A DNA stretch of 33,423 nt from an uncultured Alphaproteobacteria bacterium (GCA_902596605.1 CACJUU010000019.1:1-33423), one strand, 5' to 3'; counted from the first letter of the stretch, positions 10,435 through 18,788 are shown. The notes: generated by a model not told the origin, from the sequence alone. Numbers and translations: made by a program.

Positions 10435-10854
10435 TTAGGTTTGGTAGAAAAAGCGTAGAAAAATTAAATAGCCACACAATGATACCGCACCTCCTAAAAG
10501 TGATCCCCAAGTGATATCTAGAAGAGTTATAGACAGTGGATACCCCTTGAAAAAAATATAATTAGTCAAGCCATAGGTCCCGTAAGCTAGAAAACCTAAA
10601 AAAGCCCCTGAAAACGAAGCTGTGAGAGCAGAGTTTGAAGCAATGCCAGCTCGCACTCCAAACCAATATAGACCTAAAACGTAGAATACGAAAAAAATAG
10701 ATCCGTAAGTTAACAGAAAGCTTGTTTCAACTGATTCTCTGAGAAGATGACCTAGATTTGCAGTGAAGTAAGGTTGCATAAACAACGTTATCCATATGAA
10801 ATCTACAACAATATAGATAAACAGCATAGCAAGATAGACGACAGTAAATTCCAT
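10435..10854 (-). CDS. DUF2177 family membrane protein
   Basis: 139-residue integral membrane protein with about four hydrophobic helices (roughly residues 3-22, 44-66, 76-98 and 110-135). The motifs YGTYGLTNYIFFKGYPL and LDITWGSLLGG, with VDFIWITLF near the N-terminus, match the DUF2177 family (PF09945). Its function is not known. The start is ATG at 10854. It is a single gene reading away from tRNA-Leu, with its stop 3 nt from the metG stop, and has no obvious functional partner nearby. The family assignment is by pattern recall, without a profile search. Confidence 0.85.
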   Translation of the reverse strand: MEFTVVYLAMLFIYIVVDFIWITLFMQPYFTANLGHLLRESVETSFLLTYGSIFFVFYVLGLYWFGVRAGIASNSALTASFSGAFLGFLAYGTYGLTNYIFFKGYPLSITLLDITWGSLLGGAVSLCGYLIFLRFFYQT

Positions 10855-10923
10855 ATTAGGCCTCTTAATTGATCTTGTTAATCCAATTCATTTATTCGAT
10901 TCTGTAATAAAAGCAATAACTAA

Positions 10924-10963
10924 TTGAAAGCTCTTGACGCCAAAACGTATATAATACTAAGGT
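10924..10963 (+). promoter_or_regulatory. Probable tRNA-Leu promoter region
   Basis: Upstream of tRNA-Leu there is a perfect TATAAT at 10950-10955. TTGAAA (10924-10929) lies 20 nt before it. TTGACG (10934-10939) also occurs, 18 nt before an alternative -10 TAAGGT (10958-10963). Either pairing puts transcription start within about 25 nt of the mature tRNA 5' end. Which pair is used cannot be decided by reading. Confidence 0.45.
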
Positions 10964-10984
10964 ATGGATGTTAATCGTTACTAA

Positions 10985-11071
10985 GCCCGCTTGGTGGAAT
11001 TGGTAGACACAAGGGACTTAAAATCCCTCGACTTAAAAGTCGTGCCGGTTCAAGTCCGGCAGCGGGCACCA
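10985..11071 (+). tRNA. tRNA-Leu (UAA anticodon)
   Basis: 87-nt type II tRNA with encoded CCA (11069-11071). The acceptor stem pairs GCCCGCT with AGCGGGC, with discriminator A. The anticodon loop is CTTAAAA between AGGGA and TCCCT, giving anticodon UAA. A long variable arm (TCGACTTAAAAGTCG) identifies a leucine-type class II tRNA. The T-arm contains GGTTCAAGTCC. Confidence 0.97.
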
Positions 11072-11110
11072 TTGGACTTAAATTTTAAATTACTGACGTT
11101 TGCACAGTTT

Positions 11111-11139
11111 TTGCATAAAGAGATTAACTGTACTAGAAT
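11111..11139 (+). promoter_or_regulatory. Candidate promoter for the coiled-coil protein gene
   Basis: TTGCAT (11111-11116) and TAGAAT (11134-11139) are separated by exactly 17 nt and end 20 nt before the ATG at 11160. The -10 matches consensus at 5 of 6 positions, the -35 at 3. It suggests the downstream gene is transcribed on its own rather than only by read-through from tRNA-Leu. Confidence 0.4.
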
Positions 11140-11159
11140 AGAGAGTGTAGCTAGGCCAA

Positions 11160-11600
11160 ATGAATATGGAAAACAACATTATTAAAGACCGCATACAAGA
11201 TGTTAGAGAACGTTTTCTATCAGGCAATCAGATTGAAGAAATAAGGCAGAATGTTACTTCCTTAGTAAACGAGCGTTTGGATGAATTTCAAAACGCACAA
11301 AACAATGCATTCAAAGAACTTGAAGTCGCTATCGATAAGCTTGAAAATCATCAGCGAGAAATGATAGCTTACTTCAACAAGCAGTTGATTGCACTTGAAG
11401 AAGAACAAAAAGCGTCCAACAACGAAGTTCTAAAATTGGCTTCAATGCAAAATTTTACGTTATCAAAATCTCCTAAAAATAAAAACAATGTTCGTTCTAA
11501 AAATACCCTCTCAAATTTTAGAACGTTTTTAACTAACAATATTTTGTTGCTTTTTGCGACTGTGTCACTTTTAGGCATTTTCATACTAAACTTTTTTTAA
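11160..11600 (+). CDS. Unrecognised coiled-coil, tail-anchored membrane protein
   Basis: 146 residues, no family recognised. Residues about 20-95 are strongly helical and charged with heptad-like spacing (for example LVNERLDEFQNAQNNAFKEL), suggesting a coiled coil. Residues 102-118 are basic and Asn/Lys/Ser-rich. The last ~24 residues form one hydrophobic helix (NILLLFATVSLLGIFILNFF) ending at the C-terminus. There is no signal peptide. This layout suggests a cytoplasmic coiled coil held in the inner membrane by a C-terminal anchor. The start is ATG at 11160 with AGG 4 nt upstream; a second ATG lies two codons later. It follows tRNA-Leu, has its own candidate promoter and meets argF tail to tail. 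A role in envelope organisation would be a guess. Confidence 0.75.
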   Translation: MNMENNIIKDRIQDVRERFLSGNQIEEIRQNVTSLVNERLDEFQNAQNNAFKELEVAIDKLENHQREMIAYFNKQLIALEEEQKASNNEVLKLASMQNFTLSKSPKNKNNVRSKNTLSNFRTFLTNNILLLFATVSLLGIFILNFF

Positions 11601-11604
11601 AAAT

Positions 11605-12534
11605 TCAATATAAACCCAAACACCATCTGAGAATTGATTTTTGTATATGCATTCTATTCTCTGCCTCATGTAAAGTAACACATCTCTTGTCTTCAAAAAT
11701 GTCCTGAGATACCTCTTGACCTTTATCAGCAGGCAGACAATGCATAAACAGCACATCTGTTCTTGCGATACCGAGTAGTTTTTTGGTCACCCTATAGCTT
11801 GCCAAATCATCTATATCTGCTTTTGGAAGCTGGTTATCATGCATGGATACCCATTTATCTGTTACAACAAGATCTGCACCATCAACTGCGACAAATGGAT
11901 TTGGTTCAATAGTGAGAACATTGGAGTTAAGATTTTGTATAAATTCTAACATTTTTTCACCTGGCTGAAACTTTGATGGCCCAGAGAAAACAATTTGAAA
12001 ATTTAAAGCGACAGCAGCATGTAGAAAACTTTGAAATACATTGTTTGCAACCCCCAACCAAACAACTTTTTTTCCGCTGATGTTGCCTCTAAATTCTTGA
12101 AAGGTAAATATGTCTGCTAGAACTTGGCAAGGATGTGATTCATTTGTCAAGCCATTAATTATAGGAATTTTTGAATTTCGCGCAAACTCGTATAATTTTT
12201 CTTCTTCGTATAACCTAAGAACCAGCACATCCAAAAACAAAGAAAACATTGCGCTCGTATCTTGGAGCGTTTCACCCTGACCCATATGAATTTCATCTTT
12301 ACGAATATTTGTAACCTGACCACCAAGTTTCAATACAGCAGCCTCAAAGGAAAGACGCGTTCTAGTAGACAGCTTTTCAAATAGTAATCCTGTAATCGTA
12401 TTATTTAGACAGCTGCTATAATGCTCATTCAAAACAATATCGTTGCGGGATGCTTTTTTCACTTTACTCGCATCTTCAAGTATGGCTTCCAAATTTTTTG
12501 GAGCAATTTCATTTAAGTTCAAAAAATTATTCAC
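11605..12534 (-). CDS. argF: Ornithine carbamoyltransferase
   Basis: 309 residues. Transfers the carbamoyl group from carbamoyl phosphate to ornithine to give citrulline in arginine synthesis. The carbamoyl-phosphate-binding STRTR motif is at residues 56-60. HPCQVLADIFTFQE and the ornithine-binding segment with HCLPADKGQEV near residue 265 are intact, so it should be active. The start is GTG at 12534, overlapping the argD stop by one base (TAGTG), which indicates translational coupling in an argD-argF operon. The length is typical. An aspartate carbamoyltransferase is unlikely because the HCLPA loop is the ornithine type. Confidence 0.97.
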   Translation of the reverse strand: MNNFLNLNEIAPKNLEAILEDASKVKKASRNDIVLNEHYSSCLNNTITGLLFEKLSTRTRLSFEAAVLKLGGQVTNIRKDEIHMGQGETLQDTSAMFSLFLDVLVLRLYEEEKLYEFARNSKIPIINGLTNESHPCQVLADIFTFQEFRGNISGKKVVWLGVANNVFQSFLHAAVALNFQIVFSGPSKFQPGEKMLEFIQNLNSNVLTIEPNPFVAVDGADLVVTDKWVSMHDNQLPKADIDDLASYRVTKKLLGIARTDVLFMHCLPADKGQEVSQDIFEDKRCVTLHEAENRMHIQKSILRWCLGLY

Positions 12535-13733
12535 TATAAATTTCTCATTTTTAATAGCGCTCTTTCTAATCTTACAGTACTCTCTTCTATTTCTTTACGC
12601 GTTATGGTTAAAGGTGGTAATATTCTTAAAGTATTAGATGCTCCTGGCACGAGTAATAACTTTTCTTGCCTACACATATCTATAAGCTTAACGTTTTTAT
12701 TCACACACTTTAAACCCAACATAAGCCCCCTTCCCCTTACCTCTAAAATTTGATCGGGAAAAATATCTATTAAACGAGTTAATTTTTCTTTAAAGAAATC
12801 ACCTTTTTTACGAATATCAGATAGAAAGCGCGGTTTTAAAATATGTTTTGTTGTCTCTAACGCAACAGCACAACCTAAAGGATTACCCCCGTAAGTTGAG
12901 CCATGAGTTCCAGGCACCATACAATCTGCAACTCTTTTAGTTGCTAAACAAGCACCTATAGGAAAGCCATTTCCCAAGCCTTTTGCAAGAGCCACAATAT
13001 CGGGAGTTACCTCACAGCTTTCATGGGCTAAAAAATGACCAGATCTGCCAATGCCGGACTGAACCTCATCAAAAATAAGCAGTAGGTTATATTTATTACA
13101 AAGGTCTTTAAGTCCTTTTAAAAAAGAACAGGACAGAGTTACTATGCCTCCTTCCCCGAGTATTGGCTCAACAAGTATTGCGCAGGTTCTTTTTGATATT
13201 TTTTTTTCAACACTTTCAAGAGAAAATTTTTTGATTAAGTCAAAACCAGGCAACCTTGGGCCAAACCCTTCTAATAACTTTCTGCTACCAGCAGCTGATA
13301 TTGTACCCATAGTCCTTCCGTGAAAAGCTCCTGCAAAAGAGATTATTCTATTTCTATTAAATTGGCCCTTTGCAAAAAAAAACCTCCTAGCAATCTTAAT
13401 AGCACACTCAACGCTTTCTGCTCCAGAGTTTGTAAAAAAAACTTTTTCTGCAAAAGTGTTCTTGGTAAGTACTCTTGCCAAGTCCTCTTGATTTGGCACT
13501 AAATATAAATTTGAAGTGTGCCAAAGTTTTGACCCTTGATCGGCTAGTACTTTTACCAGCTTAGGGTGGCTATGGCCTAACGAATTTACTGCTATTCCAG
13601 AAGCTAGATCTAAAAACATGTTACCTTTTTTATCAAAAAGCCATACGCCTTCGCCCCTAACAAATGCCAAATCAGATCGGCTATATGTGCTCATCAATGA
13701 TGTCTCCGAAGATCGATTTGGTATTTTAGTCAT
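12534..13733 (-). CDS. argD: Acetylornithine/succinyldiaminopimelate aminotransferase
   Basis: 399-residue class III PLP aminotransferase. It forms N-acetylornithine in arginine synthesis, and such enzymes often also serve the diaminopimelate branch. Visible features are NSGAESVECAIKIARR (PLP phosphate site, about 102-117), FHGRTMGTISAAG (138-149), the PLP-binding Asp in IFDEVQSGIGR (D222) and the Schiff-base lysine K251 in ALAKGLGNGFPIG. The start is ATG at 13733; an internal ATG at codon 14 is an alternative. It is directly followed by argF with a 1-nt overlap, and the ABC permease gene lies 35 nt upstream on the same strand. Adjacency to argF favours ArgD over other omega-aminotransferases. 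Confidence 0.95.
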   Translation of the reverse strand: MTKIPNRSSETSLMSTYSRSDLAFVRGEGVWLFDKKGNMFLDLASGIAVNSLGHSHPKLVKVLADQGSKLWHTSNLYLVPNQEDLARVLTKNTFAEKVFFTNSGAESVECAIKIARRFFFAKGQFNRNRIISFAGAFHGRTMGTISAAGSRKLLEGFGPRLPGFDLIKKFSLESVEKKISKRTCAILVEPILGEGGIVTLSCSFLKGLKDLCNKYNLLLIFDEVQSGIGRSGHFLAHESCEVTPDIVALAKGLGNGFPIGACLATKRVADCMVPGTHGSTYGGNPLGCAVALETTKHILKPRFLSDIRKKGDFFKEKLTRLIDIFPDQILEVRGRGLMLGLKCVNKNVKLIDMCRQEKLLLVPGASNTLRILPPLTITRKEIEESTVRLERALLKMRNL

Positions 13734-13768
13734 AGATCTCTCTTTTTAGATTTTATGGTCAATTGACG

Positions 13769-14566
13769 TTAGTCCTTTAAAAAATATCCAACAGAAAACC
13801 ATTTCCAGACAGTTAAAAATAATATAAAGTTAACCAACATAATTCCAAGACACCCTAAGAAAATATTTGATTCTGCTTCACCAAGTGCTCCAAATCTTAC
13901 TCCATCCATCAGCCAAAAGACAGGGTTAAAAAAGGAGATTACGTCGAATGGCTCAGGAAGTTTACTCACGGAATAAAATGTTCCTGAAAGAAACGATAGG
14001 GGGGCAATAAAAAAATTATTAACTGCACTCATTTGGTCAAACTTTTTACAAAAAACTCCGACTAATATACCCATTAGAGAAAATGTAATACTTCCCATCG
14101 TTATGTAAAAATATAGTGTAAACAAATTAACTGGAAACAGACTCAAAAAAGGGAATATTACAACCAAAACGCCTGTAGCTACGAATATTCCTCTAAGAAC
14201 TCCACCTATCATGAAACCTAGTGACAGCTCAAAAGAAGACAAAGATGGCATTAGAGTATCAACAATGTTCCCATTGACTTTGGAAACTAGTATAGAGGTA
14301 GAGGTATTAGCAAAAGAATTTTGAATGGTAACCATCATAAGGATACCGGGAGCAAGAAACAAACTATAATTGCTATCAGATAATGATCCACCATTTCTAT
14401 CAGAGAAAACAAATGAGAACACTGCTATAAAAAGTGCACTCGTTACAATGGGCGCTAGGAGTGTTTGGGTCCAAATGGAAGTAAACCGTCGCTGTTCTCT
14501 CACTACGAGTGTAAAAAAGCCTAAAAAATTTGAAAAACGGTTAATATTTACCAATTTCTGTCTCAT
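13769..14566 (-). CDS. ABC-2 type transporter permease (orphan)
   Basis: About 265 residues with six predicted membrane helices and the layout of ABC-2 exporter permeases (COG0842, NodJ/YadH-like). It has a short cytoplasmic N-terminus with LVVREQRRFTSIW, central helices, the conserved LSGTFYSVSKLPEPFDVISFFNPVFWLMDGVRFG-type region (about residues 195-228), and a last helix near the C-terminus. I prefer ATG at 14566 to an upstream TTG at 14578, because the family begins near MRQKL. No ATPase gene is next to it, so its nucleotide-binding partner must be encoded elsewhere. The substrate cannot be told. It lies between gcrA (divergent) and argD (35 nt downstream, same strand), so it may lead the arg operon. 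Confidence 0.87.
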   Translation of the reverse strand: MRQKLVNINRFSNFLGFFTLVVREQRRFTSIWTQTLLAPIVTSALFIAVFSFVFSDRNGGSLSDSNYSLFLAPGILMMVTIQNSFANTSTSILVSKVNGNIVDTLMPSLSSFELSLGFMIGGVLRGIFVATGVLVVIFPFLSLFPVNLFTLYFYITMGSITFSLMGILVGVFCKKFDQMSAVNNFFIAPLSFLSGTFYSVSKLPEPFDVISFFNPVFWLMDGVRFGALGEAESNIFLGCLGIMLVNFILFLTVWKWFSVGYFLKD

Positions 14567-14656
14567 ATTTAATTCCAACTAATTCTTTATTTATTCACAA
14601 AACCATTGTATACGTTCTTTTTGAGAAATTTTACACCATAATATTTGGAGCTAATG

Positions 14657-15256
14657 ATGGCCTGGAACGACGAACGTGTAGCTATATTGAAAAAAATGTG
14701 GCTTGAAGGAAACAGCGCAAGCGAAATCGCGAAGGAGCTAGGCAACATAACAAGAAATGCGGTGATCGGGAAAGTACATAGACTGGGGTTATCAAATAGA
14801 GATACAAACACATCAAAAAGTATAGCTAATCCAACCAAAGCAGTTAAAAATGTAAAAAGGGGCCGCCCACCAAAAGAAAATCAGGAACCAAAAAAAAGGG
14901 GGAGACCGCTGAAACCTAAGGGACCCACGGATTTCCGCGACAAAATTAATGATGATGATAAATCTATTAGCCCATCAGCTAACTCAAAGCTCTCTCGTGA
15001 AAAGACCCTCGAGGTTGTTTCAGATTTAAGCGAAGAAACCATCAAAAACCTTCTTAAAGTGGAAATGAAATCAAAAAAAATTTCCCTCATGGAATTGACT
15101 GAAAGAACTTGCAAGTGGCCAATAGGAGATCCAGCAACAGACACCTTTTGGTTTTGTGGGCATGAATCTGAGCCAGGCAAACCATATTGTAAAACTCATA
15201 TTTCTATCGCTTTTCAACCAATAACCCAGAGGAGAAGCAGAAAAGAAAGTCAATAG
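14657..15256 (+). CDS. gcrA: Cell-cycle regulator GcrA
   Basis: About 199 residues. GcrA is an alphaproteobacterial transcription factor that works with sigma70 RNA polymerase at promoters carrying CcrM-methylated GANTC sites. The N-terminal DNA-binding segment (MAWNDERVAILKKMW, then NAVIGKVHRLGLSNR, residues 1-48) is unmistakable. The C-terminal domain has LMELTERTCKWPIGDP and the Cys/His set CGH...YCKTH. I choose ATG at 14657 because GGAG is 6 nt upstream; TTG at 14645 and ATG at 14654 are less likely. The linker contains two KRGRP AT-hook-like motifs (residues 67-71 and 80-84), not a feature I associate with GcrA. It is divergent from the ABC permease gene and lies just upstream of the DUF1178 gene. 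Confidence 0.95.
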   Translation: MAWNDERVAILKKMWLEGNSASEIAKELGNITRNAVIGKVHRLGLSNRDTNTSKSIANPTKAVKNVKRGRPPKENQEPKKRGRPLKPKGPTDFRDKINDDDKSISPSANSKLSREKTLEVVSDLSEETIKNLLKVEMKSKKISLMELTERTCKWPIGDPATDTFWFCGHESEPGKPYCKTHISIAFQPITQRRSRKESQ

Positions 15257-15290
15257 TTGGCATCCTAGTGTTTCAAAAAATAGATAATTT

Positions 15291-15710
15291 ATGATTAAAT
15301 ACACTCTTAATTGTAAAAATGGTCATCAGTTTGATAGTTGGTTTTCAGACTCTGAATCATTCGAAAAATTAAAAAAAAAAGGGCACCTTGAGTGTTCTAT
15401 ATGCTCTTCAAAAGAAGTTGAGAAGTCTTTAATGGCGCCAAGAATAACTTCCGATAGTGAACGCAAGAACAAGACATTAATTTCCGCGCAGAGTGCTCTC
15501 GAGAAAGAAATTAGAGCTTTGAAAAAAAAGATAAAGACGACAGCAATAGATGTGGGAGAAAATTTTCCAACAGAAGCAAGGGCCATGCACTATGGAGAGA
15601 AAGAAGAAAAACCAATAATTGGAAAGACTACTATGGACGAAGCTAAAGATCTAGCAGATGAAGGCATTCCTTTCATTCCGTTGCCGTGGAGTGATGACAA
15701 AATAAATTAA
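15291..15710 (+). CDS. DUF1178 family protein
   Basis: 139 residues, cytoplasmic. It begins MIKYTLNCKNGHQFDSWF, with a possible metal-binding set C8/H12 and CSIC (residues about 36-39), then the conserved VEKSLMAPRI. The C-terminal half has ENFPTEARAMHYGE and ends in PFIPLPW, all typical of DUF1178 (PF06676). The biochemical role is unknown; the rubredoxin-like N-terminus suggests a zinc ribbon. The start is ATG at 15291. It lies 34 nt after gcrA and 8 nt before lysC, so all three are probably co-transcribed. Confidence 0.88.
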   Translation: MIKYTLNCKNGHQFDSWFSDSESFEKLKKKGHLECSICSSKEVEKSLMAPRITSDSERKNKTLISAQSALEKEIRALKKKIKTTAIDVGENFPTEARAMHYGEKEEKPIIGKTTMDEAKDLADEGIPFIPLPWSDDKIN

Positions 15711-15718
15711 AATATATA

Positions 15719-16948
15719 ATGAAAATTTTAACCATGAAATTTGGCGGTACTTCCGTCGCGGACATAGATAGAATAAAGGCTGTAAGAGATATTATTTCCG
15801 ATGAAATAAGAGATGGATGGAATGTAGTTGCTGTGGTATCTGCAATGTCAAAAGAGACTAATAAACTAATTGATCTGGCAAAACAGATTGGAGTAAAAAA
15901 CTTGGTTGATCCTGAGTATGACTCTTTAATATCTACCGGTGAGGATGTATCCTCGTCGCTATTGGCTATTGCCTTAAATAGTATTAAGATTTCTTCTAGA
16001 AGCTGGCGTGGGTGGCAGCTTCCAATTAAAACAGATAACTTTCATTCGAATGCAAAAATTGAAGAAATCAAGACGAACCAAATTATTAATAGTTTTAAGG
16101 AAGGGGTTAAAGTTGCAGTAGTTTCTGGGTTTCAGGGGATAGAGCAAGCAGGAAGAATAACAACGCTGGGGCGAGGTGGCTCTGATACATCAGCTGTAGC
16201 AATTGCTGCCGCAATAGATGCGGAAAGATGCGATATATATACTGACGTATCAGGTATTTATACTACAGACCCAAGAATCAAAAGAAATGCGTCGAAACTA
16301 AAAAAAATTTCATTTGAAGAAATGTTAGAAATGGCTTCGCTTGGAGCCAATGTACTGCAGACGCGGGCAGTGGAACTTGCAATGCGCCACAAAGTACCTA
16401 TAAGAGTGCTAAATAGTTTTTTAAAAGAAGAGGGAACTCTCGTCTGTGATGAAGAGGAAATTATGGAAAAAAATATCGTATCTGGAATAGCTTTCCAAAA
16501 AAATGAGTCCCAATTAACGCTAACAAACATAGAAGACAAACCCGGAGTAGCAGCAAAGATTTTTGGGCCGTTAGCTAGCTCCGGTGTAAATATTGACATG
16601 ATAGTTCAGAGTAATACCGAAACAGGATCAACGAACATTACTTTTTCTTGTCCTGAAGAAGAGTTAGATATTGCAAAAAAAGCTATATCCAAAGCGAAGG
16701 AAAAAAATGTTGTCTCTTATGAACGCTTAATAGAAAACAAGAATTTAGCTAAGGTTTCTATTATTGGAATAGGAATGAAAACGCATGCAGGTGTAGCCCA
16801 GAAAATGTTTGAAACGCTGTCACAAGAAAACATCAATATCAATGTTATTTCAACATCAGAAATAAAGCTGTCAGTTTTAATTGAAAGAAAGTATCTGGAA
16901 CTAGCTGTAAGGAGTCTTCATGATGCCTTCGGACTACAAAATCTTTAG
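15719..16948 (+). CDS. lysC: Aspartate kinase
   Basis: 409 residues. Phosphorylates aspartate, the first step toward lysine, threonine and methionine. The kinase domain has KFGGTSV at residues 7-13, STGEDVSSSLLA, GRGGSDTSAVAIAAAI near residue 150 and YTDVSGIYTTDPR. Two ACT domains fill the C-terminus (about 265-409), with the allosteric segments DKPGVAAKIFGPLASSGVNIDMI and a matching second copy (MKTHAGVAQKMFETLSQENININ). It is therefore probably feedback-regulated by lysine and/or threonine. It is monofunctional, with no homoserine dehydrogenase domain. The ATG at 15719 is 8 nt after the DUF1178 stop. thrC, later in the same pathway, is encoded about 3 kb away on the other strand. Confidence 0.97.
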   Translation: MKILTMKFGGTSVADIDRIKAVRDIISDEIRDGWNVVAVVSAMSKETNKLIDLAKQIGVKNLVDPEYDSLISTGEDVSSSLLAIALNSIKISSRSWRGWQLPIKTDNFHSNAKIEEIKTNQIINSFKEGVKVAVVSGFQGIEQAGRITTLGRGGSDTSAVAIAAAIDAERCDIYTDVSGIYTTDPRIKRNASKLKKISFEEMLEMASLGANVLQTRAVELAMRHKVPIRVLNSFLKEEGTLVCDEEEIMEKNIVSGIAFQKNESQLTLTNIEDKPGVAAKIFGPLASSGVNIDMIVQSNTETGSTNITFSCPEEELDIAKKAISKAKEKNVVSYERLIENKNLAKVSIIGIGMKTHAGVAQKMFETLSQENININVISTSEIKLSVLIERKYLELAVRSLHDAFGLQNL

Positions 16949-16965
16949 TTTGATATTCTGAAAAC

Positions 16966-17481
16966 CTAGTTTGCTTTTATCAAACTACCAACAGCTGCTT
17001 TGAGAAACTCACCGTTTATATCTAGGCCTAATAGCCTTGAGTTATCAAAGCCACTACCAATGGATATTCCACGTGTTGGATGCTTATTGAACCCGAATTT
17101 TGAGTAGTAGCTTAAATCGCCAACTAAGACAATCCAATTCCAGTTTTCGGAATATGCTTTTTCTATGCTGTTTGAAACTAATTTTTCGCCTAAACCTTCA
17201 CCTTGGTATATTGGATGGACTGCAAGAGGGCCCAAAAGAAGACCTCTGCTACTGTGACTGTCTACCTGTATATTCCAAAACCTGATGGACCCAACAACTT
17301 TCTTCGAAGCATCTTTTATCACATGGGAAAGATTGTTAACTTTGTTAGCTGAATTCCTTAGCTGATATGAGCTAAGTAGTGTTCTTTTAGGCGTAAACAC
17401 TAGATCCAATAACCTTTCGACCTCAATATGGTCATTCTTGGCCTCTAGTAATAATCTTAGATTATTATGACTGCTTTTCAT
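16966..17481 (-). CDS. GNAT family N-acetyltransferase (YhbS-like)
   Basis: 171 residues with the GNAT fold. The acetyl-CoA-binding motif A appears as LLLGPLAVHPIYQGEGLGEKLV (about residues 81-102; Q/E-G-x-G-x signature QGEGLG), followed by LVGDLSYYSKFGF, typical of the YhbS/COG3153 group. The substrate is not predictable. The start is ATG at 17481. It lies 11 nt downstream of the FAD dehydrogenase gene, suggesting co-transcription, and meets lysC tail to tail with a 17-nt gap. Confidence 0.85.
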   Translation of the reverse strand: MKSSHNNLRLLLEAKNDHIEVERLLDLVFTPKRTLLSSYQLRNSANKVNNLSHVIKDASKKVVGSIRFWNIQVDSHSSRGLLLGPLAVHPIYQGEGLGEKLVSNSIEKAYSENWNWIVLVGDLSYYSKFGFNKHPTRGISIGSGFDNSRLLGLDINGEFLKAAVGSLIKAN

Positions 17482-17492
17482 TAATCTTTAAT

Positions 17493-18788
17493 TTAAATAT
17501 CTTGATTATCCTGCCTAAAAATTACTCCAGGATTTAAAATAGTGAAAGGATCGATGGCGTTCTTAATCTGACGCATTACATTAAATCTCCCAGGGTCACA
17601 ATACTGCTCTAAGTCTTTAACCTTTAATCGACCAACCCCATGTTCTGCACTAAATGAGCCTCCTAAGCCTTTGCAATTATTATTTATAACCTTAGTCAAT
17701 TTAGATTTAATCCTTGCATAATTAGATTTTTTTTCTTCCCGGGGAGGAAATATATTGAAGTGTAAGTTTCCATCTCCCATATGCCCAAAGCAATTTACTC
17801 TTAGAGATTTATTTATTTCTTTTATCTCAACAAGGCTTTTATTTATAAAACTTTCCATATTTTCAAGTGGCAGAGCAATATCGTGAGACGTAATTGCCCC
17901 AATTTTTCTATTAGCCTCAGGTATATCTTCTCTCATTTTCCACAACTTTCTTGCTTTAGTCTCTGTATCACCAAGAACTACATGCGAAATAATATTTTTA
18001 TTACAAAGCTCGTCCAAATCTTCATATACATCTTGCTCAACTGAACTATTGTTGTATCCAAATTCAATCAAGACATGCCAATCTGATTTACTTCTTTGGA
18101 TGGTTGATTGAACCATTTTCGTTTCTTCAAGAAATCGCAATCCTACATCACTAATTAACTCAAACGCCTGCAAATATTGCCCAAACCTTTTGGATAATTC
18201 TAAATAGCTTTTTAAGGCTGCGTCAAAATCGTTCACTCCAAAAAATGCCACTATTTTATTTTGAGGAGTAGGATAAAGCCTTAAAACGGCTCTGGTGATT
18301 ACACCCAAAGATCCTTCAGAACCAATAAACAGGTTTTTTAAGTCGTATCCTGTGTTATCCTTTTTGAGTGTCTTTATATCATTAACGATAGAGCCGTCAG
18401 CCAATACGACCTCAAGTCCTAAACAAAGATCTCTTGCGTTTCCATATTTTAATACCCCAATTCCGCCTGCATTTGTTGCCAAATTTCCACCTATACAACA
18501 TGTCCCCTTGGATGCCATTGATAAAGGATATAAAAAATTTCTTTTGCCTACAAATTCATGAACCATTTCCAAAATTACACCAGCTTCAACCTCTATAGAT
18601 TGATTGATAGAGGAAAAGTTTTTAATCTTATTCATCCTTTCCAAAGATAAAGTTACGCTATATTTATCTGGCGCGATTTGTCCTCCTACCAGTCCAGTGC
18701 CACCACTCCGGGGCACAACTCCAATTTTATATTTTGTAGCAAGTTTCAAACACTCGGAAACCTCTTTAGTCGATCTAGGCTTAATCAC
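17493..18788 (-). CDS. FAD-linked D-2-hydroxyacid dehydrogenase (GlcD/D-LDH/D2HGDH family)
   Basis: VAO-fold flavoenzyme. Members oxidise D-lactate, glycolate or D-2-hydroxyglutarate and pass electrons to an acceptor. The FAD-binding loop is PRSGGTGLVGGQIAP near residues 22-36. CIGGNLATNAGG (about 93-104), NLFIGSEGSLGVIT (about 149-162), the metal/substrate motif GHMGDGNLHFN and the C-terminal EHGVGRLK are all intact, so the enzyme looks functional. The coordinates use the first canonical start, GTG at 18788, but it has no ribosome-binding site. The family's first ~45 residues are encoded in frame upstream without ATG, GTG or TTG (see the separate entry). It lies downstream of the RimJ-like gene and 11 nt before another acetyltransferase. 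The substrate is unassigned. Confidence 0.92.
   Translation of the reverse strand: MIKPRSTKEVSECLKLATKYKIGVVPRSGGTGLVGGQIAPDKYSVTLSLERMNKIKNFSSINQSIEVEAGVILEMVHEFVGKRNFLYPLSMASKGTCCIGGNLATNAGGIGVLKYGNARDLCLGLEVVLADGSIVNDIKTLKKDNTGYDLKNLFIGSEGSLGVITRAVLRLYPTPQNKIVAFFGVNDFDAALKSYLELSKRFGQYLQAFELISDVGLRFLEETKMVQSTIQRSKSDWHVLIEFGYNNSSVEQDVYEDLDELCNKNIISHVVLGDTETKARKLWKMREDIPEANRKIGAITSHDIALPLENMESFINKSLVEIKEINKSLRVNCFGHMGDGNLHFNIFPPREEKKSNYARIKSKLTKVINNNCKGLGGSFSAEHGVGRLKVKDLEQYCDPGRFNVMRQIKNAIDPFTILNPGVIFRQDNQDI

Noticed and set aside
10991-11185. 64-residue reading frame over tRNA-Leu
   Set aside because: MVELVDTRDLKS is the usual spurious translation of a tRNA-Leu gene.
14881-15180. 99-residue frame antisense to gcrA
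   Set aside because: The sense strand encodes clear GcrA motifs, and the antisense has no family resemblance or start signal.
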